Assembly (NCBI RefSeq): GCF_043290135.1
Contig: NC_134700.1
Span: 83,494,500-83,558,499 of the forward strand
Origin: Rhipicephalus microplus
Taxonomy: Eukaryota > Arthropoda > Arachnida > Ixodida > Ixodidae
DNA: 64,000 nucleotides
Reading direction: 5' to 3'
A model generated the notes under the pieces. It was not told the DNA's origin and did not search any database. It saw only the letters and a program-made list of their open reading frames with translations. A program made the position numbers and the translations under genes. Every line of letters starts with the position of its first letter. Within the stretch, counting starts at the first letter, position 1. Below are positions 1 to 12,875 of this stretch, piece after piece.

Positions 1-19
1 CAGTTAATTAATTTACTCA

Positions 20-790
20 ATGAAAATTGGTCATTCTATAGACTACTTGCAGTCTGTCAGACAAGTAGCAGTGAAACAAGTTTAATGGTGGACCAGTGAT
101 ACCAAAAGACTGCAGCTTATCGGGAAGAATGGAATGCACTAGTGTGTCAGATGCTTTTGTTAGGTCAGTGAATATGGCTCCTACGACAAACCCTTCATCA
201 TTGAAGGGTTTAATGCTGTCCGTTTAATTGATTAAGGCCGGTTACGTCGAATAACCACTCCTAAAACCCAAACTGGCTTGGGGAGGGAATATGAAATTTG
301 TTTAGATAGTTCATAAAACGAGTGTACAGAAGCTTTTCAATGTCTTTACTAAAAAATGGCAAAATACAAATTGGGCGGTAGTTGTTAATATCATCACGAG
401 CACCGTTTTTGAACACCGCAATCACTTTACCACGTTTCCACAACTCGGGAAATTCACCTGTTTTGAAGATTTGGTTAGCGGTATCTGCCACAACCATTGA
501 TATATCCGCAGCAACCAGTTTTATTCTACAAGGCTGGATAGAAACCAGCCCTGGTCCTGTAACTCTTAGGGAAGAAATTATATTAAACACTTCTTCCGAT
601 GAAGCATGACGAAGGAAGAAAGACTGAGAGCTACGCGGAAAAAGGGGTGGAACACTAGAAGAAGACGTATTTTGGCATGTGGCAAAACGATCACTGAAAG
701 CGTTAGGTATATCAGCCTCGTGAGTGTATTCCCTATTATTGTCTATTGGCCTGTGATTCTACAAATGACCCCATAAGGTATCATGTGAAT
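20..790 (-). pseudogene. Non-LTR retrotransposon RT fragment (CR1/Jockey-like)
   Basis: The minus strand reads as the N-terminal half of a LINE reverse transcriptase. From about 760 downward it gives ADIPNAFSDRFATCQ, then the fingers segment with NNYRP (near 390) and FFSKDIEKLLYTR, then SQFGF followed directly by TAG at 261-263. In another frame, at about 215-20, it resumes with GAIFTDLTKASDT and QSFGITGP, the RT motif that carries the first catalytic aspartate. Stops, a frameshift and a short gap mark it as dead. The RT is cut off by the window edge, so the YADD part is not visible. The clade is inferred from wording typical of CR1/Jockey elements. Confidence 0.8.
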
Positions 791-818
791 ACAATGATAA
801 TTGTAGTTTCAGTATTAA

Positions 819-926
<108 letters not shown>

Positions 927-929
927 AGT

Positions 930-3507
930 TTTACTTATGTACACACAGATTCTGAAAGCTACAGTCAAACATTACTCAAGTATACCAACGACAGGTACAT
1001 GTGAAGTGCACACTACCATGCTTTTCTTGGTGGTGAACACGATGTCTCTGTGCCGGCATTACGTCTTACAATGAGCTATTCCTTACACACGATTATTCGA
1101 CGTACCTGGCCATCTCACTATATGGGCAGAATTACTGACTATACACACAGACGTCAATGCAGCTCGTAACGCTAGGCTCAAAGCAAGCAATCCGGCACAG
1201 TGTGCTATTCGGTGACTGCTTCGCATGGAGCTAATTACCACAGTCTCTGGGATCACCTGGATTTTTTTCGGCGAGAAAGCAAGAGCAGTTTGAACTTATA
1301 ATAGACCGTCATTTCTGCAACCCGTAAGTGATCACGACACACCCTTGTGTTTGAAAGGGAGAAGCAGCGGAAAGCAAAAGGTCACCTGCTCGAAACACTT
1401 GGCCACACAATCCAGCGCCAGACCATGGAGTGCTTTTCTGCACATGACAAACGCCAACAGGTGCCCCACACTACTCGGAATCGAACCCTGTACGTCCGCC
1501 AATGGAGGTGGACGCTTTCTATTGCCGCAACGGTCATGAAGCTCCAGTGACCTTCCTTTTAAGCCCTGCTACTTGCGTACTCCCTCCACAACGTTGCTGC
1601 CCGTGTTACTTTGTGGGTTGCAGATTTAAGGGTCTTCAACCACTACCTCCTCGTGCTTCAACGTGCAACATTGAGGCGTACTGCTTCAGAATGCAGGGGC
1701 GGAAAGGGTTAAATATACCGGATGGAAATGAATCCACCCGGTGACTGATTATGAGACAGGAAGTGTTGTTAAGTTTGTAAGTACGCAACGTTGTTGTTCG
1801 GCCTAAAAATTGAGTCATTTGGGGTCACATAAAGCACATTAATACGGAAGACTGGGTCGTGTGACAGTTTACTTCACCAATGCTTCGTTGTTCGGGTGAG
1901 TCAATGAGCACAATTGTCCAATTTGTAATCTCTACTTCGTAAACAGTCAAGCGGCATGGTAACCTGAAGCCAACCGTTGAGTGCCGACAAGAGAACTTGT
2001 CTCGTTTGCACTACGTGGCAGTTTGCTTCTGTTTCTGCCTCGCTCTATTTTAAGGCGCATTCTGCTCTACGCACGTCTTCAAGGTTCCCTTCTTTCGTTT
2101 CGCTCTACAGCAGCCAGTATCCTCCTGTGGACGACACCCAGCCGCGCTCTAATTGCGAGCTACGCTCGTTCCGTCGCTCTCAAGAGATGCTAAACGACTC
2201 TACTTCATCCGAGGCTGAAGTGCCCTCGTTTACGCCACCGTGAGCAGTGGAGCAAAGTTTCACGAATGGAAGCAAGCTCGCAGCGAGAAACGTGGAGTGC
2301 TGAGCCGTGTGTCTATACGGGAAGTTAAAGGTGGCAGTCAGCTAAGCTTTTTAGTTTTGCGACGAGGATGTGGAAACGAGCTACTTCGGGCCTTGTTTGT
2401 CCGCCTGAGACGTCGTCGCTGTGGAAGCCCGGTAGTTACTCGACGAACAAGATGCGCGAGTGACTCTGAGAAGGCGCCACTAATACGACAACCGTGATCT
2501 CAAACGAACTAATGAGGCAAGTCGGGCATACATGAAAGGATAAATAGAAGCGCACTCGCTTGGATGGTACACCAGCTGTAGAGCTAAGATGGGTATTTTG
2601 AAGGGCTGGCTGAGTGCCCATAAGCCAGTCTAGCAAGTTTTCAATATCGAGTTTATTTTTCACAGATTGAGAGGCGCTTGGCGAAACAGAGGAATTCATA
2701 GTAGCATAAAATCAAGCCCTGTTACAAAAGTAAACGAAGGTAACTGTGCTGCTCACTCCCCAAAGAAAGAGCGAAAGAAAAAAAATCGACAACCTAAAGT
2801 TACCTAAGCCACGGAAGCGGACCCAGAGAGTGGGGGTGTATTTTATTGTTTGGTAAATGGTGCCCTTGCATTCTTGCCTCCTATACTTTGTGCCTGACTT
2901 CTGTTCTCATTTCGCTTGCTCCACCGTACTTTTCCCACGACGTTTTCCTCAGGCTGCTTCTTGAGTGTCTGCTATGCCTGTCCTCTCAAAAAGAGATTGT
3001 TATTTCCCAAAGCAGAGGCAATGGGTACTGCCTCTGCTCTGGTAGTAGCGGGAGAACCATATAATGTCAGATTTTTGTGTGGTTTCATAGTATGCGACTT
3101 CGCCCTGTTTAATGAAGTCGGACCTTCATATTTGCAAAGTTATTTCCTTTGCCCTACCCCCTTTCACCTCAAGGTTCCCGGTGTTTTGAACTGGTGCTAA
3201 CTGGAAAAGAGAGTTTATATTCTAATTGGGATTAATTTAAATGCGTGATATTTTAGTGCATCCGAAACCCAAACATACCAGCCGGGGATGAGTGCACACA
3301 CCCCCTCACGGTGCCAGGGTGGGAAATATTTGTGTAAGGAAGTTAATAGGTGGTCGCATAGGGTGGGTTGCCCCCGAATTAGAAGGGACTTTGCCACTCT
3401 TACTTACCCTTCGACTGTGCCCTGTTGTCCTTTTTTTCTATTGCTGTTTGCCTCTATTAGGATTCGAGTAGGCCTGGTATCGATGCGGTGGCCTTACTGT
3501 CTTTGAT
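930..3507. other. No recognisable gene; unique or decayed sequence
   Basis: Only short unrelated reading frames occur here. A minus-strand frame of 87 residues at 2436-2699 starts with a plausible ATG but has no motif I recognise. I see no tRNA, SINE or terminal repeats. Composition is ordinary, with slightly GC-richer sequence around 2000-2450. Confidence 0.4.
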
Positions 3508-3735
3508 CAACCAACAACCCCACTCATCAATGCGTTGGAAGCTCAGGTATGTGATCTTGAGATGGGGTTAGTGCCCGTAGTCTAGCACAACCCCACTTAT
3601 TGATGATTTGAAAATTAGGGTGTGGGATCAATTGATGGGCTCTTAGGTCAAAATCAAGCAACAACCCTGCTTATCGATGAATTGGAACTTCTGGTCTGGG
3701 ATCTATAGAGAGACTCTTAGGTCTAGATCTACCAA
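3508..3735. repeat. Degenerate tandem repeat, about 75 bp x 3
   Basis: Three imperfect units begin at about 3508, 3588 and 3659. Each starts CAACAACCC (or CACAACCCC), continues with a CTTATYGATGAWTTGGAA-like block, then GTGGGATC and CTCTTAGGTC. The third is followed by a partial fourth unit (CAACAAACC). Divergence between units is high, so the array is old. Confidence 0.6.
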
Positions 3736-4399
3736 CAAACCATTGCAAGGATGAGAGGACTTAGCACGTGATGTTTCTGTGCAGGGGATTAGTCCTATGG
3801 ACTGTATCTAAGAAATATTTAGGTGGGAGCCACGTGATTACTTTTTCTTCTTTCCCGATTTTTTTTATGACTGTTACTTTTAATTTTTGCAGTACCCATT
3901 GTATTGATTCTACTTGGAATTTCTATTTTTTCACAATCTGCGCTATTCCTTTTATTATTTGAATTCTCTTTTCCTTCCCGATTATCTCCGGTTTTGAGTT
4001 AGGTGGTTTAGTTCATTTTTTTAATTTTGAATTTCTTTCGATGTTAGTGTACACGATTCTAATTAATGATCAAACGATAATGCATCAACTCCACACACAC
4101 ATTGCTCGTGGTCAGTTATGGCAAATATCTTTTAAAAAAAAAAGGGGGGGGGGGACGCTGTGTCGTGTAACGGCCTGGACTAACCAGTAATCGAGTGGGA
4201 AAGTCTTGGGGATGAGTTTGACGTTTTTGATTCAGTGACAGGTGTATGAATTTTCGCCTTTCAGGTTCCGATACTTGTTCCATTTGTCTCTGCTTTGTTT
4301 TCGTTGTTCGTGTTTGATGAAAGATATTGTCCTGGGAATTGTGTATGCTTTGCCCTGTTTGGTAGCCTCCTTAGCTCATTGGTCGGCAAGCTCACAACC
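3736..4399. other. T-rich sequence without gene; A11-G11 homopolymer
   Basis: The stretch is T-rich on the plus strand. It contains an A run directly followed by an 11-base G run (4133-4154). No coding motif was found. Confidence 0.4.
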
Positions 4400-6560
4400 T
4401 GTAGTTCCCCACTGTGCCTGCGTATATACGAGCCTTACAATAATATTTTCCATCTGGTTTAGTTGTAGTCTGAATTGATGGATGAATGGGTTCGTGTTGT
4501 TTGGGTTTTTGAAAGCTTCTGATGTTTAGAAGTGTCTGCCGCTATTTGGTAAGCATTAGTTTGGTTGAGCTACCTTTTTCCTTTATGACTTCGTAGATGG
4601 CTACTCTCTCCGCTTCGAAATTATAAGAATATTCTGGTAGTTTCATCTGTTTATACTTTATTGTCTTGCCGGACTTCTCTATCATGACGAAGGCTGCTCC
4701 AATTTTGTCTTCTATAGCAGATCCATCAGTATAAAAGCTCTAATCAACTTTTTCAGTTGTTTTAGAGTAATTTTTTTTTTTTGCTGGATGCGTTTGTGAT
4801 GCTCGAATTTTAATGGCGATATCTTTCTTTCCAAAAGCCTTATTACTGAATACAAATTTCGCGTCTCCATGAATGGTATTAGATATTTTGTTCTTTCTTT
4901 CTATTCTTAAGTGTACTGAGGGAATGTTGCAGGCAATATTCAGTGAAGCGTTCGATGCTGTGTGAAAAGATTCAACAATTTTTGATAGAAGGATTCTCTG
5001 AAATTTCTTCAGTTAATTTATCTTCTCAATATTACGTTTATACCGTGATGATAATGCTGGCTATCATATTTGAGAGCCATATACTATAATACGTTCAATG
5101 TCTCCAAAATAAATTAGTCGGAGGTGTTTTGGGGTCATCTCCAGTCTGTGTCTGTGAAATGTGACAAACCAGACGTAATCTTTTGGATTTTTTGCTTCAC
5201 CTCTTTTAATAGCGGCATAAACGAAATATTGCTGTAAAATATGACACCGAAATTTCATTTGTTGGACTCTTTTAGTTTAAATACCATTAGTGTTAAGAAC
5301 TCGAGGTCTATTTTATATGCAGACCCTAGGTTTTAAAATTTGCACTTGTCCAGGCTGAAATTCAGCTCGTTGCGAGGGCTCCATTGGCGTATGATTTGTA
5401 GTGCATTCGCGGCCTCCACTTCTAGTTTAGCTCTACTTTTGCCCCTAACCACTGGAGTTAAATCATCCGCGAATACTTATATTGTGATACTTCCTGGCAT
5501 TTCCACCATTAACAATTAGGAAACGATTGCGTTCAATAAAAATGGACTTAGGGGTGAGTCCTGTGCATGGTGCTCCCTTACAATGTTTTAAATGTATTTT
5601 ATTTTTCCCCAATTCTTTAATGATTGATCTATCTTCTAGTATGTGGAATAGAAGTCGTCTGAGATCCTTAGATATTTTTATATTGTAATTTTTTGACTTT
5701 ATCAACTATTATATTTCCAAATGTGCTGGTTATATCTAATGAGATTACTATTGTATTTTCTTAGTTTTCTAGCGAATTTACCATGCCTCGTTTTAGTTAA
5801 TACCAAGCACTGATTTCAGATTTGCCATTTGTGAATCCGAATCGGTTATCCGGAGACAGATTATTTCTCTCAAAGTAATAATAGAGTCGGTGGCGTAGAA
5901 GCTTCTGTAATATTTTCTCAAGTATGGAGTTTATGGCAATCGGTGGTTATTTTCGGGGCCACCTGCGGGCTGTGATCCATGCTTTTGAAGCTTAGTATGG
6001 CCTTCAATGTCTTCAAGGCTGATGGGAAATGTCTGAGTTTCAATGGTTCATTAAATATCGTAATTATTGTTATGTGCATGGTAGAATGTTTGACTACATT
6101 CGGTAGTTATCTAGTCGGGCCCTGAACAGATCTTCCTTCTAATAATATCTATTAAGTAGTCAATATTCAATTCGGCCAGTTCAATGTTTTCGCATTCGTC
6201 GTCATCTATTGCCTTGTCAACGCTGTCTGTTTTCTTTCCTTCCGAAATGATATATTAAGTTTTATAGAGGTGGTGGTAATATATATCAATTGGTTTCCTA
6301 TTTAGTCTTTGTTTCTTCTCCGTTGTCCTTTCTTGGACTCTGAAAAACGATATTCTTGTTTTTGTTTTATTAGCCGCTATTTTATATGGAAGGGAAAATG
6401 GTTATCGTCCTGTTAGTGCAATATTCTTTCCAAGATTTTGCTTTGAACGTCCTCTAATTCTTTTGGATATTGTTTGAGTTCTTCGCTGTAAATTGGTTTA
6501 AAATGATCTCTTAGGTCATCGGTACATCTTTGATATCACCTGCGCATGGCTCACACTCTT
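4400..6560 (-). pseudogene. Ancient LINE with reverse transcriptase and RNase H (I superclade)
   Basis: Read on the minus strand this is a very decayed RT-RNase H polyprotein. In order: INSILEKILQKLL (about 5935-5895); a fingers/palm segment with RFGFTNGKSEISAW (near 5830) and VISLDITSTFGNI; a corrupted KGxPxGxxLxP block (near 5575); an FADDLTPVVRGKSRAKLE-like block (about 5480-5420) that carries the catalytic aspartates; ANALQIIRQWS; and about 700 bases on an RNase H start, FYTDGSAIEDKIGAAFV (about 4735-4685), with a later Glu in NFEAERVAIYE. A C-terminal RNase H is characteristic of the I/R1/LOA/Ingi group of LINEs. Many stops and shifts show it has been inactive for a long time. Confidence 0.72.
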
Positions 6561-7380
6561 TTCCTCTCAAGTTCCAATTCCGGCTTCTACCATGATTTTT
6601 GTTTCTAATTCTTCGAAAATTACTTTTGAAGTCATCCATTTTTTAATATAACTGAGTAACTGTACTTTCTTTTTGGTTCTTATTTTTTATGTGTAATTTG
6701 TCTCGTATCCTTAGTCCGTGAACCTCTACATAATGCAGGGAATACTTTCTTTTTAACAGTGAGAAATGTTGATGCGGCTATTTTGACACCTGGTGGCACA
6801 CAATTTCCACCACAGCAACCAACGACACGTTTCGGAGACACTGCATTGCAAGCACCAGAGCATCGCGCAAATCCCTCTTTAACCACAGAAGTTCGCACAT
6901 GGTGTAAGCGAAACCGAACGTATTTTTACTCAATTGTTTTTCAGCTGACGGTCTGTTGCAGCGAAGGCGCGTCATTTGAGGGTGGGCGACCGTCCTGTGG
7001 ATTCGTGCTTCGCACGCAGCGTAGTGTTGTGAGCACCGTCCTGCTGATAGGTCACTTCGGTGAAGATACGACCACTTCGGTCCGGCATGAGTGTGTGCAT
7101 TCCAGCCAGTTGGTTCGCGATGCACTCAACTTTACAAACGCGAGAGACAGAGTTATAAGCTTGTGCTGTGAATGCACGAAGGCCTCCCACTCCCCCCTGG
7201 CACACCCATTGCTGCACCGAACTCACTTGCACGACATTCACCCGTCGACGCAGTTGTACTTCAGCGCGGATTTATGCAAGCATTCTTGTTGCCGGTATCA
7301 TCGCACTCGTATCAGAAGATGGCGTACATACACCATTGTTGCTTATGAAAGCTGCACTGCACTGAGCACGCTATCACAAC
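6561..7380. other. No recognisable gene
   Basis: A plus-strand frame of 221 codons (6759-7424) runs through this stretch. It lacks a recognisable domain, runs into the minisatellite element at 7381 and is mirrored by long frames on the other strand. I therefore treat it as chance. Confidence 0.4.
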
Positions 7381-7424
7381 GCGAAAAATCACGGCATATC
7401 CACGGACTGAGTAATGGTGAGTGA

Positions 7425-7875
7425 GCGAAGCGTCCGTCAGTCAGTCCACACTTCCGTCCGTTCATTCCACGGAGGAAGGAAAGATGGTCCATTCGTTCTT
7501 GCTTCCATCTGTCCGTGCGCCCATCCATCCATTCGTGCGTTCTTCCATCCATGCGTCACTCCCTGCGTCCGTCCTTCCATGCGTCCGTCCGTCCGTGTGC
7601 CCTTCCGTGCGTGCATCCATGCGACAGTCCGTCCGCGCGTCCATTCATGCACCCGTTCGTCCGCGCATCCACCCCTGCGTTTGTACGTGCGTCTGTCCGT
7701 CAGTCCATGCGTCCGTCTGTCCGCGCGTCTGTCTGCACGCGCACCCATACGTTCGTCTGTGCATCCGTGCGTTCGTGCGTCCACCAGTCCGTCGGTGCAT
7801 CTGTCTGTCTGGCCGTTCGTTCGTTCGCGCGTCCGTCCATACGTCTATGTGCTTGTATGTCCGTCCGTCCATCTG
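7425..7875. repeat. Minisatellite, degenerate CCGTCCGTGCGT units
   Basis: About 450 bp are built from 4-bp and 12-bp words (GTCC, GTGC, CATC). Read as protein in any frame it gives SVRPSVR-type or TDGRTDG-type low-complexity strings, which are not genes. Confidence 0.9.
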
Positions 7876-7977
7876 GTGAACACTCCAAGTACCACCATGT
7901 CACTTTATTTATTATATATTCACCTAATAGAATTACCGCCATCCAGTAGATATTGCAAGAACTAAACGAGAAGTGGC

Positions 7978-7980
7978 TAC

Positions 7981-8026
<46 letters not shown>

Positions 8027-8063
8027 CAATACTACCACCACCATCACTACTACTACTACATAC
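7978..8063. repeat. (TAC)n/(CAC)n trinucleotide array
   Basis: Roughly 18 TAC units are followed by interspersed CAC and TAC units, inside the right half of the minisatellite element. Confidence 0.95.
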
Positions 8064-8439
8064 ATCGTGGACGCACGACCCACGGCTTAAGGAGCTTCGC
8101 CCATAAAACAAAGCACGTAACTGCCTCGTTACCGAGTGAAATCAGTGCGCCGCAATTACGTTCGAAGGGCGTTTTCAGAAATGCGTGGATAGTTCAGTTG
8201 GCTATACGCGCGCTTCCTGCGGTCGCGCATCGAACGGTCGTAGGTACTGTAGCGGGTACGTTTGAGCCGAGGCGGTCAGGGACGCAGGAAATTGGCAAGG
8301 GCCATGGGGTGAGATGCACACTGCACGTCCCGACAGAAGTGACCCCTTCGTTTGTACAACATGCTTTATGTACATATCTAAACATAGCTGGAGGATGGGA
8401 AACGCTCTGGGAGGTAGCAACATTGGGTATAATCTGTAA

Positions 8440-9650
8440 CACAACCTGATTGGCGCCATAGTTAAGCAGAAGCTTCCAGATCTATTTCATGCAGACGATA
8501 TTGTCCTGTTTGCGGGCAGCCAAGATGATATACAGTGGCTGGTAGACCTACGTGAAAGGGAAGGCAAGGATTTAGGGCTAGTATTTAGTGCAACAAAATG
8601 TGGATTGATGGTATTCAATGATCACAAATAACAGGCGGTCTCAATATAAGGCCAAGAAATACTGAAGGTAAGTTCAAAAGTACCTCGGGGTATGCGTAAA
8701 TGAAGGAGATAGACATATGGAGGTACAGAAAAAAACACACATAGACAGCAAAGGAAAATAGGAGCGCTGCAATAATGAAGCACAGAGCGTTATGAGGATA
8801 TAATGGGTATGAAGTGCTTCGAGGTCAGTGGAAAGGCGTAATGGTTTCAGGGCATACCTTTGGGAGCTCAGTGGTGTGCATCAAGTCAGAGGTGTAATCA
8901 CGAGTGGACGTAAATCAAAGGACTATGGGACGTCTCGCGTTGGGCGCTAACGGGAAGACGATGATTGAAGCTGTTAACGGGAATGTGGAATGGACAGGCC
9001 TTGAAGTAAGGGGAGGTCAGAGCAACATTAGATTTGAAGAGAGACTTAAGAAAAAGAAGGAGACTAGATGGACAGGGAAGGTGGTCAGGTATGTGTACAG
9101 CTAGGAAGAGCATGGACACAAAGTGGAGAAAAAGAACTAGGAGGCTCACCAGTAAATATACGGTTGGCAGAGTGGGCGACGCCGCAACAAGGAGCATTAA
9201 GAGAAAAGTCAGATAGGCCGAGAGGATCCATTTGATAACCGCGATGGAAAAGAAGCCGACTCTCAGTAACTACCGAAAGGGCACGAACAAAATAAATCGG
9301 GAGAGGTTTTATGGTAATTGAAGGGGAAGCGCTTTACTGTTTATCCGACCTCGCTTTACTAAGCTAAGCGAGGTCGGATTGCTTTAGAACGCGTAGTCAT
9401 AAAGCAAGATTCAGTAAAGAACAATGCACGGGTTGTGGAAGAGTTCATGAAAAAAACGATAGAGCATGATGTGATTGAATGTGGTGATATCCACCCAAGT
9501 ATATGTGTGGGTACAAGCTTACATGAGGCTTTGGGTTGCAGGGACAGACATGCAAAGTGGAACACGTCCACGATAGAAGCAAGTAATAGACGGTTAGAGT
9601 ATTGGTGGCAGAAAAAAGGAGATAAAGGACAGACATAGTGGGAAAATTAG
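8440..9650 (+). pseudogene. LINE 3' fragment: RT palm, thumb and zinc-knuckle tail
   Basis: The sequence opens with IVKQKLPDLFHADDIVLFAGSQDD (ADD palm motif near 8490). It follows with the thumb region (KDLGLVFSATKCGLMVF; later RLALGANGKT, RFEERLKK and KWRKRTRRLTSKY in changing frames). It ends with a Cys-rich tail, CTGCGRVHE near 9425 and HDVIECGDIHPS, as in LINEs with a terminal zinc knuckle. Several stops and at least three frame changes are present. A perfect inverted repeat (9343-9379) sits between the thumb and the Cys-rich tail. No 5' half of RT is found upstream, so the copy is 5'-truncated. Confidence 0.78.
9343..9379. other. Perfect 14-bp inverted repeat (hairpin)
   Basis: ATCCGACCTCGCTT (9343-9356) pairs with AAGCGAGGTCGGAT (9366-9379) across a 9-base loop. 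It lies within the LINE fragment just before the Cys-rich tail and is not part of the expected protein sequence there. Confidence 0.85.
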
Positions 9651-12314
9651 GTCATTCTGTCTCAAGAGGCAAAGAGATATAACACATATTTATATCTTTG
9701 TTTCTTATAATAAGATCAATTTAATTGAAGTAAATAAGGCATTAGGCTGGTATAAAAGAACTTTTCGTTTTTTTTCTTGCGAGCCTGGTGGCACACATGT
9801 CACCACCCCGTTACAGCATTCATCCACCCATACAGTTGGAGTGACGAATGTCACGCGCGCTCTACAAGCCCCCTTTCAGAATAAACTCAAATAATCAAGC
9901 AGTACCTCTATCAGGTATGAAACTTAATGATGTGTCACGGCGCACTACAAGTTCAGCCCCACAAGTGACTCAAGCAACGTGCCGACCATGTGCGTACACG
10001 CGACGCTGGCGCTCTCGAAGGAGTAGCTGCGGCAACCGGTGGTGACGCAGCTGGTGGCGAAGTACCGACGCCAGATAGCGGCATAGCTGGAAATGTTTTT
10101 AAGGTGAAAGGCGTAGCCCCAGTTCTACTCAATATGTGTTCGTCTGTGCGTTTGTATGTGTGCATGAACACGTGCAAAACTGAAAATTTTGAAGTGGCGG
10201 TGTCATGCAACCTTCTTAACGTCTCTGCTTTAGCTACGCCAGTGGTAAGCGTGCAAGATATTTCTAAATGAGCGACTTCTAAAGCGACTCAGTACTCCAA
10301 GTGAAAACCGATTAGCCTGCATGGTGCTCAACCTCATGTGGACTCGGGCTCACCTGGCGCTTTGTTTGAATAAAGTGGGGTGGGATTATAAATAAATTGC
10401 CCCCACTTCTCCGAAGGGAATCGTGAAGAAATGCGAATGCATTTCTTGAGCCGAAAGTACACGACATAGTAATTTTAATGGCGTCAATTAACGACGAGAC
10501 GTTGATTTGTACCGTAAACATTTGTTTACACATTCATCAGCCAGCAAACGGTCGAAAGAGAGGCGCGCGTTTCACTCCATTACGTACGAGCGAGCAGACG
10601 GGAGAGTGGAGCCCAGACAGGAAAGAGAGCGAACCCGAGAGAAGAAGCGGAGAAGCACTGTACGCACCCTATCCTTCACTGCCTCCACACACACGGAAGC
10701 TCCACCAAGCTCCCGCAATGCATGTGCCCTTTCATGCCAGCGCGCGCTTTTCCTCTCCACTCACTCTCCGCCACTCCGCCCGCACCACCTGCTCCGGTTG
10801 CTAGGGCCGAGGATAAGAGCGTGCACCCACAGCTGATGTTATGAGAGAGGGAGGGAGAGCGGATAGATAACAGCTGCTGGCGCGCAGACGTGGCCAGACG
10901 CCTGACATAGCGCGACTAAAATAATGCATTCTCATTTAAAACCATTCAGAAAAACTTAAGCCTGCTGATTGAAGTATTCGCTTCAATCAGCAGGCATGAC
11001 TGCCAATAGCCTTGTCCAACTATCCATTTTGTTAGTGGGCAAGCAGCTGCAGTTGCTCATGACCTCCGGGATCTTGGGTGCAAGAGGTGTTTTCCGAAGC
11101 CGTGATTAACGTCTTAATGGAGGTGTACGCCTCGTGCTCCTCATAGACTTGCCAGTTGATGGTTCGAGGAGAATTAAGAACTGCAGAAGGCAACCACAGC
11201 GACAGAACAGGCAACACTACGAATGATTCGGGGTCTCCAGAAGGCAGTGAGAGCCTAGCTGCACGTGTCGGCAAGAGCTAGGAAAATAGTGATAAAAAAA
11301 CACACGATCGCAAAATCAATAGCAAACAGGGCAGCAATTCAGCCTTGAGGCAAAATTGACTCCATGGCATCATTAACGCGCGTGCGTGTAACAGGATTCC
11401 CCGTGCGAGTCTGGTCGTCAGCGCTGCCGCAGGAAATTGCATCCAAGCTTCCCGTCGCCGCCGTATTGCGCCGGTATCCTCCGTTCTATTTCGTTGCATG
11501 CTCCTTTCCGCAATGTACCCTCGCAACCTCTCCTTTATCTTTCTGCAATCTGCGAATGCGGCCCGCCGATGAGACACCTTTTCGTCCGCTTCCATTGAAG
11601 ATAACAGTTTGCCTGGAACCTGGTCTCGTATGCCTGCCGTATTTAATCACGTAAAAACATGACTGGTTAATTTTGACAGGTGCAGCTGGATGATGTTTCT
11701 TCAAGGCATTGACTGAAAGCCTTGCTGTCATTAGCAAATACGCACAAGAACACTAGAGGTAGATACAGGACGATCGCTTCACTTCATCGATCTTTGATCG
11801 AAATGAAAGACAAAGCACTTCACTGCGCACACGCAGGTGCCCCGTGAAGACAGAGTATTTTCACAAAGAATTTCACCACCTTAGATGCCTCAACAGGGAT
11901 GATATTTCATCCCTGTTGTCTACTGCTTGCATTACATATTCTTCGGTACTGCTGGTTATTAAGATAACTCATTGTATTTAATGTTTCGGTCCCATTTCTC
12001 TCCGATCAACGTCCCAAATCGCTGCTGCACCTTTAAACGTTCATTTATTGATTATATTCCACGATTGTCATCCCACCTATTGGTGAAGGAAGAGAAAGAA
12101 GGCACACGACAGAATTCAGGGACAGATAGGAAACTCAATGATGACGATCAAATAAGCACCCATTTTGAAACGTTGCACAGGGAACAAATAAGGAGGAATG
12201 AGAATGAAATGATCGCAAGAGGGTAAAGGCAAATGAAGCCTGTTAGTGGAAGGATGCCAACCACTTCTTTATATGTTCTATTATTCTGACGCATTCAAGT
12301 ATTGTTCGATAAAA
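9651..12314. other. No recognisable gene
   Basis: There are short frames only. A purine-rich patch lies at about 10550-10660. An AAATGCGAATGCATTT-like palindrome at about 10429-10444 resembles the hairpin end of the composite elements, but without the rest of the element. The hairpin at 10960-10995 is listed separately. Confidence 0.4.
10960..10995. other. Perfect 15-bp stem hairpin
   Basis: GCCTGCTGATTGAAG (10960-10974) and its exact complement (10981-10995) flank the loop TATTCG. There is no U-tract or gene next to it, so its role is unknown. A small foldback insertion or a structured RNA end are options. Confidence 0.85.
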
Positions 12315-12875
12315 GTTGGCCGATCTCACGTACAGTGTGAATCGATGATATGTGAAGCACGAGTGATGAAAATTTATATGATACTTTAAAATGAGCACAA
12401 CGTTACGAGGCGGGCGTAAATTATGCCGCATATCACATTCATATCATGGTTATCATGTTTGCGCCAGGCCATTGTGTTCACCGTCAATTCACGTGACGTA
12501 AAGTCAAAATTTGTATATTTGATGCTAGAGAAATGGCCGTGAGCACATTATGAGCGTAGCATGTAGTCATGCTTTACATGACACGCATGTCATGATTGTC
12601 ATGTTACCGTGTAATTTACCTACGTCGTCTATTCACGTCACCTGATACCAAATTTGGTATATGTAGAGCTAGCGAAACGGCCGTGAGCATGCTATGACCG
12701 TAGCATGTAGTGATGTAGAGATGACATGCCCGGCATGATTATAATGTTTGGCCGTGTCATTTACCTTCGTATATTTATTTTACGTGATACAAAATTCGGT
12801 ATATGTGGAGCTAATGAAACGGCCACGATCATGCTATGAGCGTAGTATGTAGTCATGTTTTACACGACACGCATG

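Larger units (their letters stand above)
7381..8110 (+). mobile_element. GCGAAGC-bounded minisatellite element, copy 1
   Basis: This is one of three copies of a dispersed element of about 730-780 bp (others at 41580 and 49620). It begins with a CGGCATATCCACGGA-like head and GAGCGAAGCGTCC. It continues through a CCGTCCGTGCGT-type minisatellite, then a unique block starting AACACTCCAAGTACCA and a CCGCCATCCAG block, and ends GGAGCTTCGCCC. GCGAAGC near the head is inverted as GCTTCGC at the tail. This copy differs from the other two in its right half, where a TAC trinucleotide array replaces about 350 bp. No protein is encoded. Dispersal is shown by the repeated structure, and copy 2 interrupts a LINE. 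Confidence 0.7.

Noticed and set aside
6759..7424. 221-codon plus-strand frame
   Set aside because: No known motif, long frames on the other strand too, and it ends in the minisatellite element.
7414..7965. Long frames rich in SVRPSVR or TDGRTDG on both strands
   Set aside because: They arise from the CCGTCCGTGCGT minisatellite; the same occurs at 41597-41955 and 49503-50203.
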